Origin: Flavisolibacter longurius
Lineage (GTDB): Bacteria; Bacteroidota; Bacteroidia; Chitinophagales; Chitinophagaceae
NCBI GenBank assembly: GCA_013327885.1
Contig: JABUMY010000005.1
Coordinates: forward strand, 124,001 to 188,000
Length of the DNA stretch: 64,000 nt
Reading direction: 5' to 3'
The notes below the pieces were generated by a model. The model saw nothing but the letters and a program-made list of their open reading frames with translations, had not been told where the DNA came from and ran no database searches. This document shows, in pieces, positions 53,870 through 62,075 of this stretch (within the stretch, counting starts at the first letter, position 1; each line of letters begins with the position of its first letter). The position numbers were made by a program, and so were the translations under genes.

Positions 53870-55168
53870 TCACACCCTTTTGGGGTTGGCCTGATTCTTT
53901 TGCCAAAGGAAAATCCATAAGGCAATGCCGGCCAGCATCAGTCCCGAGGCAATCACTTCAGCCTGCGTGGGTTGCATTCCAAGGAAATCCATTTTGTTGT
54001 TCACCCGTATTTTTTCAATCAGGAATCTTTCCAAACCATTTAAGAAAAGGTAAAGCGCAAATACGGACCCGTAAGGTTTCAGGCGTTTGCGTACACCCCA
54101 GAGGATCAGGAACAAGATGGTACAAAAAACAATCTCGTAGAAAGCAGTTGGAAATACCGGTACGGCTAACTGGTTGCAATACATGTCGTTGCAACCCGGG
54201 ATGGGAACACCAACACGGTTTACATTGTGCGGAAACTGGTAGGCAAACATCCAATTAGGAAGAAAACTAAGCGCATCGGGCTTTGGAAAATTGGTATGCG
54301 GTATAGAATCCAGGCTGCCGTAGTAGCGGGTGAAATAAGCGGCATTGGCCTGCACCGTATCCCGGAACTCGTTGGGTTGGGCCGCTACGATCTCATTGGC
54401 CGCATCCACCTTAAAAGCAGCATTGTAAATACCCCAGTCGCCATCGCCGGCCACCTGGCAGCCGATCCGGCCAATGGCATAAGCGATCATCAGCGAAGGC
54501 GCCACCGAATCGGCCAGGTGCCGTATGCTGAACTTGTTCTTCCGGGCATAATACATTATGGCAGCGGCAGCGCAGATAAGGCCACCGTAAAAGGTCAGCC
54601 CGCCACCGGAGAAAATATAGTCGGCCGGGTGATTGAGGAAATCGCTCCAGTTTTCAAAAATGTCAAACAATTTTGCACCCAGCAGCCCCACAATTAGGGC
54701 AATTACGGTAATGTCTCCCACCCTGTCGTGCGGCCAGATGCGCACTAACCGCTCTTCCGGCGTTTTCAGTTGCTGCTTTTTACGTTCGCGCCATTTCATC
54801 CAAACAAATAAGCCGCCCACCAACAAACCAAGCCAAAGACTTCCCTGGCCGGAAAAAATATAGGACTGCGGGTCCTGGATGGTGGTACCACCCATAATGA
54901 AAAGAGCAAGGATCTTATAGCCGAACAAAAAACCAAGCAGGAAATTTGTCACCAGTTCTCCCGTGGTTGCCGGACCGCCCACCACCAGTTTTCGTTCTGT
55001 AGGCTGAAACAGCCCTTCTTTGCTTTTGCGGCGAAGTTCTTTTGCCAGTAATGCAGCTGCCACTAAAAAAGCAATGGCTACAAAAAAGCCAAAGGAATTG
55101 ATAAAACGTAAAAAGCCAATCTCAACACCAAATAAATCTCTGAAAACGTAGTAGAGGTTAGGATACAT
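53870..55168 (-). CDS. lgt: Prolipoprotein diacylglyceryl transferase
   Basis: 432 residues, much longer than the 291 of E. coli; the extra length is an N-terminal membrane extension and a loop (about 265-330, DTVQANAAYFTRYYGSLDSI...NPVNRVGVPIPGCNDMYC). The core has GGGLTFYGGLICAAAA and RIGCQVAGDGDWG (the Lgt signature), and ends in ERFLIEKIRVNNK. Eight or so membrane segments are expected. It adds diacylglyceryl to lipobox Cys; several lipoproteins in this window need it. A long hairpin separates it from the upstream bacilliredoxin gene. Confidence 0.92.
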   Translation of the reverse strand: MYPNLYYVFRDLFGVEIGFLRFINSFGFFVAIAFLVAAALLAKELRRKSKEGLFQPTERKLVVGGPATTGELVTNFLLGFLFGYKILALFIMGGTTIQDPQSYIFSGQGSLWLGLLVGGLFVWMKWRERKKQQLKTPEERLVRIWPHDRVGDITVIALIVGLLGAKLFDIFENWSDFLNHPADYIFSGGGLTFYGGLICAAAAIMYYARKNKFSIRHLADSVAPSLMIAYAIGRIGCQVAGDGDWGIYNAAFKVDAANEIVAAQPNEFRDTVQANAAYFTRYYGSLDSIPHTNFPKPDALSFLPNWMFAYQFPHNVNRVGVPIPGCNDMYCNQLAVPVFPTAFYEIVFCTILFLILWGVRKRLKPYGSVFALYLFLNGLERFLIEKIRVNNKMDFLGMQPTQAEVIASGLMLAGIALWIFLWQKNQANPKRV

Positions 55169-55182
55169 AAGTGAGTTTAAAA

Positions 55183-55238
55183 GTTTACAGTTTACAATTT
55201 ACAGTTGTTAGCGCAACGGTAAACGGTAAACTGTAAAC
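55183..55238. repeat. Long hairpin between bacilliredoxin gene and lgt
   Basis: Arms of 25 bases, 55183-55207 and 55214-55238, pair at 22 of 25 positions around a 6-base loop (TTAGCG). Both arms are made of repeated GTTTAC and GTAAAC words. It lies 14 bases upstream of the lgt start codon, in the mRNA leader if the two genes are cotranscribed. Confidence 0.85.
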
Positions 55239-55251
55239 GGGTAACGGAGCC

Positions 55252-55668
55252 TTAGTTGCAATACTCGTTAAAGGCTGCCATCAGGTTCTGGGCAATCATT
55301 TGTGCAGAGCGGCCTTCGATCATGTGACGCTCGATAAAATGAACCAGTTCACCATCTTTGAACAGCGCAATGGCTGGCGATGAAGGTGGGTAAGGCAACA
55401 GGTGCTGCCGCAGGGTTTGCACCGCATCAACATCGTAACCCGCAAAGGTTGTGGTCAGGTGATCAGGCTTTTTCTCGGCATTGGCCACTGCCATCAGTAC
55501 CCCCGGACGAGCCGTTCCGGCTGAACAACCGCAAACGGAATTGATCATGATCAGGGTAGTTCCCTTTTCTTTCAATTGCGTGTCTACATCTTCCGGCTGC
55601 AATAATTCTTTAAACCCATTTTCCGTCAGCTCTTCTTTCATGGGCTGCACTATTTGTATTGGATACAT
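55252..55668 (-). CDS. BrxA/BrxB-family bacilliredoxin
   Basis: 138 residues from the ATG at 55668 (MYPIQIVQPMKEELTENG). The CGC motif (C46, G47, C48) in NSVCGCSAGTARPG and the C-terminal DGELVHFIERHMIEGRSA are the family signatures. BrxA and BrxB remove bacillithiol from oxidised proteins. Length is close to the usual 140. The frame can be extended by 12 residues, but the chosen start matches the family. Confidence 0.93.
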   Translation of the reverse strand: MYPIQIVQPMKEELTENGFKELLQPEDVDTQLKEKGTTLIMINSVCGCSAGTARPGVLMAVANAEKKPDHLTTTFAGYDVDAVQTLRQHLLPYPPSSPAIALFKDGELVHFIERHMIEGRSAQMIAQNLMAAFNEYCN

Positions 55669-55855
55669 ATCGTAAAAATTTTGTGCAAAATTACGGAACT
55701 GCAATCATTGCCGGCAAGGAATAACATTTTACATTATATGGCAGCGAATTCATATGTAAAGCTGCTTTAATGGCAGTAAAAATCGGTAAAAATCAACCGG
55801 TATGCAGTTTGAAAAGAACAAGCGTATTCAATCATTAACTGAAAAAATAATTACC

Positions 55856-56287
55856 ATGACAGTACTCCGTTATAACAACCACGCAAAAAGCAACCCCGCT
55901 TTTAACAATTTGCTAAGCGACCTTTTTCTGCACACACCGTCTATGTATCGGGAGCAGCACAGAAATGTTCCGGTAAACATTCGCGAAACAGAAAAAGAAT
56001 ATTTGCTGGAAGTAGTGGCACCGGGTTGGAACAAGGAAGATTTTACCATTAGCCTCGAGAACAACCTGCTCACCGTGGCGCTCGACAAAAAAGAAGAAGC
56101 GGCTAACGAAAACGAAAAGTTCATTCGCCGTGAATACAAGTTCAGTTCTTTTAAACGTTCGTTCACAGTAGATGACAAGATCAATGCAGACGCGATTTCT
56201 GCACAATATGTTAATGGTGTTCTGACATTAAACCTTCCGAAGAAGGAAGAAGTCAAACCCGCAACAAAACAAATTTCGATTCAGTAA
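55856..56287 (+). CDS. Small heat shock protein, Hsp20/alpha-crystallin family
   Basis: 143 residues from the ATG at 55856 (MTVLRYNNHAKSNPAF); an upstream in-frame start adds 18 residues with no family match. The alpha-crystallin domain (about 45-135) starts VNIRETEKEYLLEVVAPGWNKEDF, with the usual ISLENNLLTV strand and INADAISAQYVNGVLTLNLPKKEE near the end. It acts as an ATP-independent holdase. A terminator follows. Confidence 0.95.
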   Translation: MTVLRYNNHAKSNPAFNNLLSDLFLHTPSMYREQHRNVPVNIRETEKEYLLEVVAPGWNKEDFTISLENNLLTVALDKKEEAANENEKFIRREYKFSSFKRSFTVDDKINADAISAQYVNGVLTLNLPKKEEVKPATKQISIQ

Positions 56288-56333
56288 AAATATTCAGAAC
56301 GATTTTCTCATAAGCAGTTGGTTTTGGTTTATC

Positions 56334-56362
56334 GACCCCCGTTTCCACGGGGGTCTGTTTTT
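56334..56362 (+). terminator. Terminator after the hsp20 gene
   Basis: Arms GACCCCCGT (56334-56342) and ACGGGGGTC (56347-56355) with a four-base TTCC loop, then TGTTTTTTA. Confidence 0.9.
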
Positions 56363-56476
56363 TAAAGTAACCATACGTTTCTAAACGTTTTTTCGTTCAC
56401 TATTTCGAAATCTAATCCCGTTGGAACAGCAGACTTGTTCAGGGGCATTTTTTTATTTGCTTATTTTGCAGCCACG

Positions 56477-57787
56477 ATGAAGTCCAATAAAATAAGAACT
56501 CAGCTATGCATCTTCTTTTTATTTGTACTGAGCCTTTCACTCAAAGCGCAAAATGATACGTTGCCATCGCAATTGGATACGTTGCCACAGCACCGGGACA
56601 CGCTGATCCCGGCACCTGTTGTGCCCGCTTTCACCGACACGGTTCTGCGTATCACCAACCTGAATCCTTTTTTCACCCTCCATGTGGATTCATCGCTGCA
56701 ATACCAGTTGCAGATCAATAAAAATCCTGACAATTATTTCTGGTACCTAAAAAATGCACCTGTTGGCCTGAAGATCAGCAAAGACGATGGCCTCATCTCG
56801 TTCAAAGCGGAAAAGGCTTATTTTCTTTCCGGCCGCCTGAAGTACGATGTGACGTATAAAGTAGCACTTGGTGTACAAAACCTGCATGATCCATCGGATA
56901 AAAAAGATACCAGCTTCAACATTGTATTTTTTAACACCGAGATCGTTCCGTCGAAAGTAAAACCCACCGTTAGCGGAACCATCTGGATGGAAGAATCGGA
57001 AACCATCAGCTTTAAGGTTCTTTGCGAAACAGGGAGCTTTCCCATCGAAAATATCCTGATGACCTCCTCCATCCCGGTTTCAAATTACAAAGCCGTGCAA
57101 AAATGCGGTGATGACTTTTCCTGGACGCCGGGTTATGATTTTACGAGAGAAACTGACTCGGGGCGGGTAAAACAAATTGTGTTCAGCTTTATCGGCAGCA
57201 CCAAAATGGGTGTGAAGGATACCACGCAGATAAAGATCATTGTGCGGGATGCCCTGAACCAAACCCTGGCCCGCGAAGAATTTAACCAGGTGGGTAAAAA
57301 CATTGACCGGTATGTGTTGCAACTGAAATACACGTTTCTTCAACTGGACAGGAAGCTGAAAAAAACCAAGAACACCCGGGTTGCCTTTGACCTTACATCG
57401 GCCTCTACTTCGCTTACAGGAACCATTTTGTCCACTTCGGGAAGTGCATCGGACCAGCGTACCGGTAAAATCCTGCCGAGCGTAGGCCTGGCAATGGTAC
57501 CTATCAAAGAAGCGTCATCTCCTAACAAACCCATTGACCAGAACCAGGCATCGGCCATCCGCACCTCCATCAAGCGACTGGAATACATGCGGCAGGATAA
57601 CCAGCTCCTGGGCGAAAAAGACCCCGATATCGTCCGCAAGATCAACAAGCTGAAGGACGAATTAAAGCAGGTTCAAATTCAGCTGATCGATGTGCCGCTG
57701 GAGTTTACCAACGACATGTCAGAAGAGGAACTCAACCGCTATTTCAACAACCCGAAAGTGAACAAAAAGTACCGCCTGAATGGCTAA
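56477..57787 (+). CDS. Secreted protein of unknown function
   Basis: 436 residues from the ATG at 56477 (MKSNKIRTQ), signal peptide ending SLSLKAQ. An N-terminal Asp/Thr/Leu/Pro repeat region (NDTLPSQLDTLPQHRDTL), then beta-rich modules resembling Ig-like folds (FTLHVDSSLQYQLQINKNPDNYFWYL; SGTIWMEESETISFKVL), and a helical end (KINKLKDELKQVQIQLI...EELNRYFNNPKVNKKYRLNG). I do not recognise the family. It may be an envelope or gliding-type accessory protein, which cannot be shown here. Confidence 0.72.
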   Translation: MKSNKIRTQLCIFFLFVLSLSLKAQNDTLPSQLDTLPQHRDTLIPAPVVPAFTDTVLRITNLNPFFTLHVDSSLQYQLQINKNPDNYFWYLKNAPVGLKISKDDGLISFKAEKAYFLSGRLKYDVTYKVALGVQNLHDPSDKKDTSFNIVFFNTEIVPSKVKPTVSGTIWMEESETISFKVLCETGSFPIENILMTSSIPVSNYKAVQKCGDDFSWTPGYDFTRETDSGRVKQIVFSFIGSTKMGVKDTTQIKIIVRDALNQTLAREEFNQVGKNIDRYVLQLKYTFLQLDRKLKKTKNTRVAFDLTSASTSLTGTILSTSGSASDQRTGKILPSVGLAMVPIKEASSPNKPIDQNQASAIRTSIKRLEYMRQDNQLLGEKDPDIVRKINKLKDELKQVQIQLIDVPLEFTNDMSEEELNRYFNNPKVNKKYRLNG

Positions 57788-57929
57788 TTGGCAGTCGCCT
57801 CTTACCCGCCTTCACAAGACGCTAACACATTCGGTTACAGCTTGTTAATATTGCTATTACAAGGCTGTTTTCTTACCAAATTTGTACGATTGGCGGCAAA
57901 TTTGTCGTTAAGTAAGAAAACAACCATTC

Positions 57930-58319
57930 ATGAAAAACATCAAACTTTTATTGGGATTGTTGAGTGTGGTGATTGTGATGGCAAGCTGTGCTACCATGGG
58001 CGCTGCCGGAAATGGTTCTGACGATGGCTATCGGTCGCAACGCATGGGCAACCGTGTGTATGTAGACGACCCGTTCTATGGTACAGCTGTACTGGAACGC
58101 GACCCCTACACAGGCCGCTATTATGACGTAACCTATGGTTCCCGTTATGGTGCCGGTGGTTATTACGGAACCTATCCCGGCCGGTACTACCGCGGAAACC
58201 GCGGGTCTTATGGCCGGCAACCTGTCATCATACAAAAGCCGCAGCAACAGCAACGTCCCTCTCGTGAAGAACTAAACCGGAGTAAGCAAGATACCCGGAA
58301 GCGAGTTCTGGGCAACTAA
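57930..58319 (+). CDS. Small Gly/Tyr/Arg-rich lipoprotein
   Basis: 129 residues. The lipobox is VMASCATM; the mature part has a Gly/Tyr/Arg-rich region (YGTYPGRYYRGNRGSYGRQP) and a Gln/Lys-rich end. No known domain. Similar Gly/Tyr lipoproteins are common in Chitinophagaceae; the role is unknown. It ends at a strong terminator. Confidence 0.75.
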   Translation: MKNIKLLLGLLSVVIVMASCATMGAAGNGSDDGYRSQRMGNRVYVDDPFYGTAVLERDPYTGRYYDVTYGSRYGAGGYYGTYPGRYYRGNRGSYGRQPVIIQKPQQQQRPSREELNRSKQDTRKRVLGN

Positions 58320-58324
58320 ATAGC

Positions 58325-58350
58325 AAATCCCGCCAAAAGCGGGATTTTTC
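58325..58350 (+). terminator. Terminator after the Gly/Tyr-rich lipoprotein gene
   Basis: Arms AAATCCCGC (58325-58333) and GCGGGATTT (58339-58347) followed by TTCTTTT. Confidence 0.85.
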
Positions 58351-58377
58351 TTTTGATCTTATCGGTAAAAAAGTGGG

Positions 58378-59154
58378 CTATTTTGTTTCCGGCGCCAGGC
58401 GTTTAGTCTTTTCAATTGCCCTTACCGGCTCCTGTTTTTCGGGCTCCATTTTTACCCGGAACGAAACTGCCGGTGTTATGCCTTTCTCTTGCAGGTAAAT
58501 AAGCAAGGCGCGGATGAAAAGCATTATACCCAGCATCTCCATGATCTCTTCTACACCCTCGAAAATATCAATGGCCATGTAAGAAAGGTTGACCCTACCG
58601 GCAACCACACTGCTGATGATCTCAAGCCCAAACGCGGCGGATACATAGACAAGACCGGCAATCGTGAACCGAAGACGGATGCCCTTTTGTAAACGCAGGT
58701 AAAAGGGTAAGAAGTATAAGCCAACCGCCAGCATTAAAACAGCGTAGGGAATCACCCAATAGCGGTTGGCATTGTGGATATGAATCACATCCCGCAAATA
58801 AGGTTCTACCCGGGAAAATTTTTCATGGATGATGAAGACCTCATCCAATCCTAAAAAAACAAAAACAAAAAACAGCGTATTCCAGTAGTGAGCCCTTTTG
58901 GCGCCGTTCTTTTTTTCGTATATGTAGATGGAGCGCAGCAAAAAAGCACTGAACCAGATAGCAAAACCAGAGTAGAACGAGGGAAAATTAAATTCTTCGT
59001 TCAGGTCGAATAGCGGCACCAGGCCAAATATGCTAGGCATGTGCAGGATATGCAGGAAAAACCCGCTCACCAGGCCCGCCACAGCCAGGAAACCGATGAT
59101 TTTTAATAAAAAGATGGTCACCCTTTTGGGGTGAAGCGAAAAGACGATATTCAT
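58378..59154 (-). CDS. Polytopic membrane protein of unknown function
   Basis: 258 residues, about six membrane segments (roughly 12-36, 58-78, 93-108, 132-150, 160-182, 205-225). Polar motifs sit inside or at the membrane: FLGLDEVFIIHEKFS, HNANRYW and EGVEEIMEMLG, with acidic and His residues that could bind metal or protons. The C-terminal tail is charged and cytosolic. I do not recognise the family. Confidence 0.7.
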   Translation of the reverse strand: MNIVFSLHPKRVTIFLLKIIGFLAVAGLVSGFFLHILHMPSIFGLVPLFDLNEEFNFPSFYSGFAIWFSAFLLRSIYIYEKKNGAKRAHYWNTLFFVFVFLGLDEVFIIHEKFSRVEPYLRDVIHIHNANRYWVIPYAVLMLAVGLYFLPFYLRLQKGIRLRFTIAGLVYVSAAFGLEIISSVVAGRVNLSYMAIDIFEGVEEIMEMLGIMLFIRALLIYLQEKGITPAVSFRVKMEPEKQEPVRAIEKTKRLAPETK

Positions 59155-59299
59155 GTGGTAAGATTTAGCCGTTTGGTTTGTTGCTGGTTTTTCAAAGAAC
59201 AGGATTTATCGATCTATCACCAGCACACCACACTGCACGCATCAAACCCTTCCGCTATGGGATCGTTGCAATAAGGACTTTAGTTTTATGGAATAAAAG

Positions 59300-60703
59300 C
59301 TATTTTATATAACCCAGGATCTTCAGCATGCTTTGCGCCGATTGCTCCTTGGCGTAAACCCAATCCTCCAGCTTTCCATTTTTATCGTACTCAATAATAA
59401 TGTGTTTTGGCGAAGGAATCAAACAGTGCTTAATGCCACCGTAGCCGCTGATCTGGTCCTGGTACGCCCCGGTGTGGAAAAAGCCCACATATAGTGGCTC
59501 ATCGCCCCCGTTGATCTTGGGCAGGAACACCTCGTTGATATGCTCTTCGGAGTCGTAATAATCATGGCTGTCGCAGGTTATGCCGCCTAGCACCACCCGC
59601 TGGTACTCGTTTTCCCACTTGTTGATGGGCAGCATCAGGAACTTCTCCCCAATGCCCCAGGTATCGGGCAGCGTGGTAATAAACGAAGAATCGATCATAT
59701 ACCAGTTCTCGCGGTCGTTCTGCACTTTTTCGCCAATAACGCTGTAGATATGCGCCATGCTTTCGCCAACGGTATAGCTGCCAAACTCGGTATAAATATT
59801 GGGCATGGGCACTTTGGTACGCTTGCAAGCCGCTTTGATGTTGCTTACGATCTCGTCGATCATAAACTGGTAATCGTATTCAAAGCCCAGGGAGTGCTTG
59901 ATGGGAAAGCCGCCGCCGATGTTCAGGGAATCCAGCTCCGGACAGATCTTGCGCAACTGGCAATACAGGTTAATGATTTTGTTCAGCTCCGACCAGTAAT
60001 AGATATCGTCCTTAATTCCTTTGTTGAGGAAGATGTGGAGCATTTTTAGCTGGAACTTGTCCTCGTAGCCTTCAATATTGTCTACGTAAAACTCAAGAAT
60101 GTCTTTGGCACGGATGCCCAGCCTTGAAGTGTAAAACGGAAAGGTCGGCTCTTCTTCTGCCGCCACACGGATGCCGACTTTGAACGGAACCTTCACCGAC
60201 CTGCGGTAGGCCTGCAACTCTTCTTTGTTATCCAGAATGGGGATCACATTTTTAAAACCGCCGTTCAGCAACTGCGCTATCCGCCGGGTATACCCTTTTT
60301 GCTTGAAACCGTTACAGATAATGAAAATATCCTTGGTGATCTTCTTTTTTTCATAGAGCTTTTTGATGATCTCTATGTCATAGGCATAGGAGGTTTCCAG
60401 GTGAATGCCGTGCTTCAGCGCTTCTTCCACCACAAAGCTGAAATGGGAGCTTTTGGTACAATAGCAGTAATAATACTGCCCTTCGTACTTGTGCTTTTTA
60501 AATGACTTGGCAAACATGTCCTTTGCCTTGTTGATCTGGCTGCCGATCTTGGGCAGGTAGGAAACCTTTAGCGGGGTGCCATACTTTTGGATCAGTGCTT
60601 TCAGATCAAGGCCATTAAATTGAAGATAACCGTCTTTTACGTCCAGTCCGGGCTGCGGAAAATTAAAGGTTTGCTGAACGAGATCAATGTAGGTATTATT
60701 CAT
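59300..60703 (-). CDS. Short-form PLP-dependent arginine decarboxylase
   Basis: 467 residues, fold III (alanine-racemase-like) decarboxylase. The PLP Lys candidate is K84 in YYCYCTKSSHF; LDSLNIGGGFPIKHS has the Gly triplet that binds the phosphate; IYTEFGSYTVGESM and GFFHTGAYQDQISGYGG bind substrate. Annotated as arginine decarboxylase (SpeA-like) in Bacteroidota and much shorter than E. coli SpeA (about 630). It probably makes agmatine for polyamine synthesis; a role with another basic amino acid cannot be excluded. Confidence 0.88.
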   Translation of the reverse strand: MNNTYIDLVQQTFNFPQPGLDVKDGYLQFNGLDLKALIQKYGTPLKVSYLPKIGSQINKAKDMFAKSFKKHKYEGQYYYCYCTKSSHFSFVVEEALKHGIHLETSYAYDIEIIKKLYEKKKITKDIFIICNGFKQKGYTRRIAQLLNGGFKNVIPILDNKEELQAYRRSVKVPFKVGIRVAAEEEPTFPFYTSRLGIRAKDILEFYVDNIEGYEDKFQLKMLHIFLNKGIKDDIYYWSELNKIINLYCQLRKICPELDSLNIGGGFPIKHSLGFEYDYQFMIDEIVSNIKAACKRTKVPMPNIYTEFGSYTVGESMAHIYSVIGEKVQNDRENWYMIDSSFITTLPDTWGIGEKFLMLPINKWENEYQRVVLGGITCDSHDYYDSEEHINEVFLPKINGGDEPLYVGFFHTGAYQDQISGYGGIKHCLIPSPKHIIIEYDKNGKLEDWVYAKEQSAQSMLKILGYIK

Positions 60704-60764
60704 TGACAGTGTAAAGGATTGATCAGAGTGTTGTAAAGATTTTCACAAAAGTAATCTATATGCA

Positions 60765-60797
60765 AAAAGAAAGCCGCTTCGTTTTTGAAGCGGCTTC
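60765..60797 (-). terminator. Terminator of the rpmI-rplT operon
   Basis: Arms AAGCCGCTTC (60771-60780) and GAAGCGGCTT (60787-60796), followed on the minus strand by TTCTTTTT. Confidence 0.9.
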
Positions 60798-60817
60798 TAA
60801 CAAGGTGTGCTACCCGT

Positions 60818-61162
60818 TTATTTTACCTGGGCAACCAAAGCTTTGAAGCTTTCGGCGTTGTTCATGGCCAGGTCAGCCAGCACTTTGCGGTCAAGGGTGA
60901 TACCCTTTTGGTTCAGTGCATTGATGAACTGGGAATAGGTCAGACCTTCTTCGCGAACGGCCGCGTTGATACGGGCAATCCACAGGCGACGGTATTCTCT
61001 TTTCTTCAGTTTACGGCCTACGTAGGCGTAGGTCATCCCTTTTTCAACAACGTTTTTGGCAACGGTATATACGTTTTTACGCTTGCCGTAAAAACCTTTG
61101 GCTTGTTTTAAAATTCTTTTTCTGCGTGCCCTGGAGGCAACAGCGTTTACGGAACGAGGCAT
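60818..61162 (-). CDS. rplT: 50S ribosomal protein L20
   Basis: 114 residues. [26 protein letters not shown], then [27 protein letters not shown]-type core ([15 protein letters not shown] here) are L20 signatures. It is the second gene of rpmI-rplT, 77 bases after rpmI. Confidence 0.97.
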   Translation of the reverse strand: MPRSVNAVASRARRKRILKQAKGFYGKRKNVYTVAKNVVEKGMTYAYVGRKLKKREYRRLWIARINAAVREEGLTYSQFINALNQKGITLDRKVLADLAMNNAESFKALVAQVK

Positions 61163-61239
61163 ATTTAAATAAGTTTAAAGTTTGAGGTATACTGTTTACA
61201 GTTTTCCGGGCTGAAAGCGATTGGCTAAAGCCAAAAGGC

Positions 61240-61437
61240 TTATTTCAGGCCCAGGAGGCGGCGTACAAAATCCAGGTTGGCTTTTGCTACCACACCGTCT
61301 TTGCCCAGTGCACGTTTCCGCTTTTTTGATTTTTTGGTCAGGATGTGACGCTTGAATGATTTTTGGTGTGTGATCTTTCCAGTGCCGGTTACTTTAAATC
61401 TTTTTTTGGCGCTGGAGTTTGTTTTAACCTTCGGCAT
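61240..61437 (-). CDS. rpmI: 50S ribosomal protein L35
   Basis: 65 residues. [22 protein letters not shown] and [20 protein letters not shown] are L35 signatures. Followed by rplT. In most bacteria infC precedes it; here no infC gene lies within the window on that side. Confidence 0.97.
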   Translation of the reverse strand: MPKVKTNSSAKKRFKVTGTGKITHQKSFKRHILTKKSKKRKRALGKDGVVAKANLDFVRRLLGLK

Positions 61438-61545
61438 TTTACTATGCTTTTGTGTTCTGCCCTTGAGGCGTTCTCCACCGGGAGAAACTTAGGGAGCCTT
61501 TTCGGAACAATGGTCTTCTTTTTACAGAAGAGGCGCAAAGATAGG
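61438..61545 (-). promoter_or_regulatory. Promoter and structured leader of rpmI-rplT
   Basis: On the minus strand an exact -7 element TATCTTTG (61543-61536) lies about 100 bases before the start codon. The leader contains two hairpins, TCTTCT/AGAAGA (61514-61519 with 61526-61531) and TTCTCC/GGAGAA (61471-61476 with 61481-61486). This arrangement could be an autoregulatory ribosomal leader; the -33 element is unclear. Confidence 0.5.
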
Positions 61546-61724
61546 GCTCCCTGCTAAATACTGGTTACGAAACTGTTTTTTTGACAAAATTTTGTTGAAC
61601 CGAATTCTAATGAAGCCCCAAAGGTTGACACAAACCTATTTCTGTCCTTGCAAAGAATTTTGAAAACACTGGTTTCTAAACATGTAAAGGCAACCACAGG
61701 TCAACCTTTCGCAGCCGAATCTTA
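61546..61724. other. Spacer upstream of the rpmI leader
   Basis: About 180 bases between the rpmI promoter and the 3' end of the GT operon. No gene was seen, and no clear terminator for the GT39-GT2-DUF2304 operon. Confidence 0.5.
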
Positions 61725-62075
61725 CTATTCATTCGTGTTTGCTTCGGTCTTTCCCAGGTACTTGGCTTCACTCATTGCTTTATCACGAATTATTTCTGCA
61801 AACTGTTGCTCAAGCCGCCTGATTCTGGCATACAGCTTTAAAATAAGAAACAAGAAAAAGAAGATGGTAAAATAGAACACCAGATTGATCCCTCTATTTA
61901 CCCCCAACCAGTTTGCAACGGTGGTTGTGACATCGGGAAAAAGAATGAGAAAGATGCCAACACCCAGAAAAACGAAAATTAGCAGTGCATCCAGCAGCCC
62001 GCTGCGCAAACGCAGGTATATATAAAATGCAAGAAAAATAGCAGCGGAGATAAGTACAATCTGAATAGGTAGCAT
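61725..62075 (-). CDS. DUF2304 family small membrane protein
   Basis: 116 residues, three hydrophobic segments (about 2-18, 30-47, 65-83) and a coiled-coil end (KLYARIRRLEQQFAEIIRDKAM). DUF2304 proteins accompany GT2 polyprenol-phosphate sugar synthases. Its ATG overlaps the GT2 stop as TGATG, so it is the third gene of the GT39-GT2-DUF2304 operon. Confidence 0.85.
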   Translation of the reverse strand: MLPIQIVLISAAIFLAFYIYLRLRSGLLDALLIFVFLGVGIFLILFPDVTTTVANWLGVNRGINLVFYFTIFFFLFLILKLYARIRRLEQQFAEIIRDKAMSEAKYLGKTEANTNE

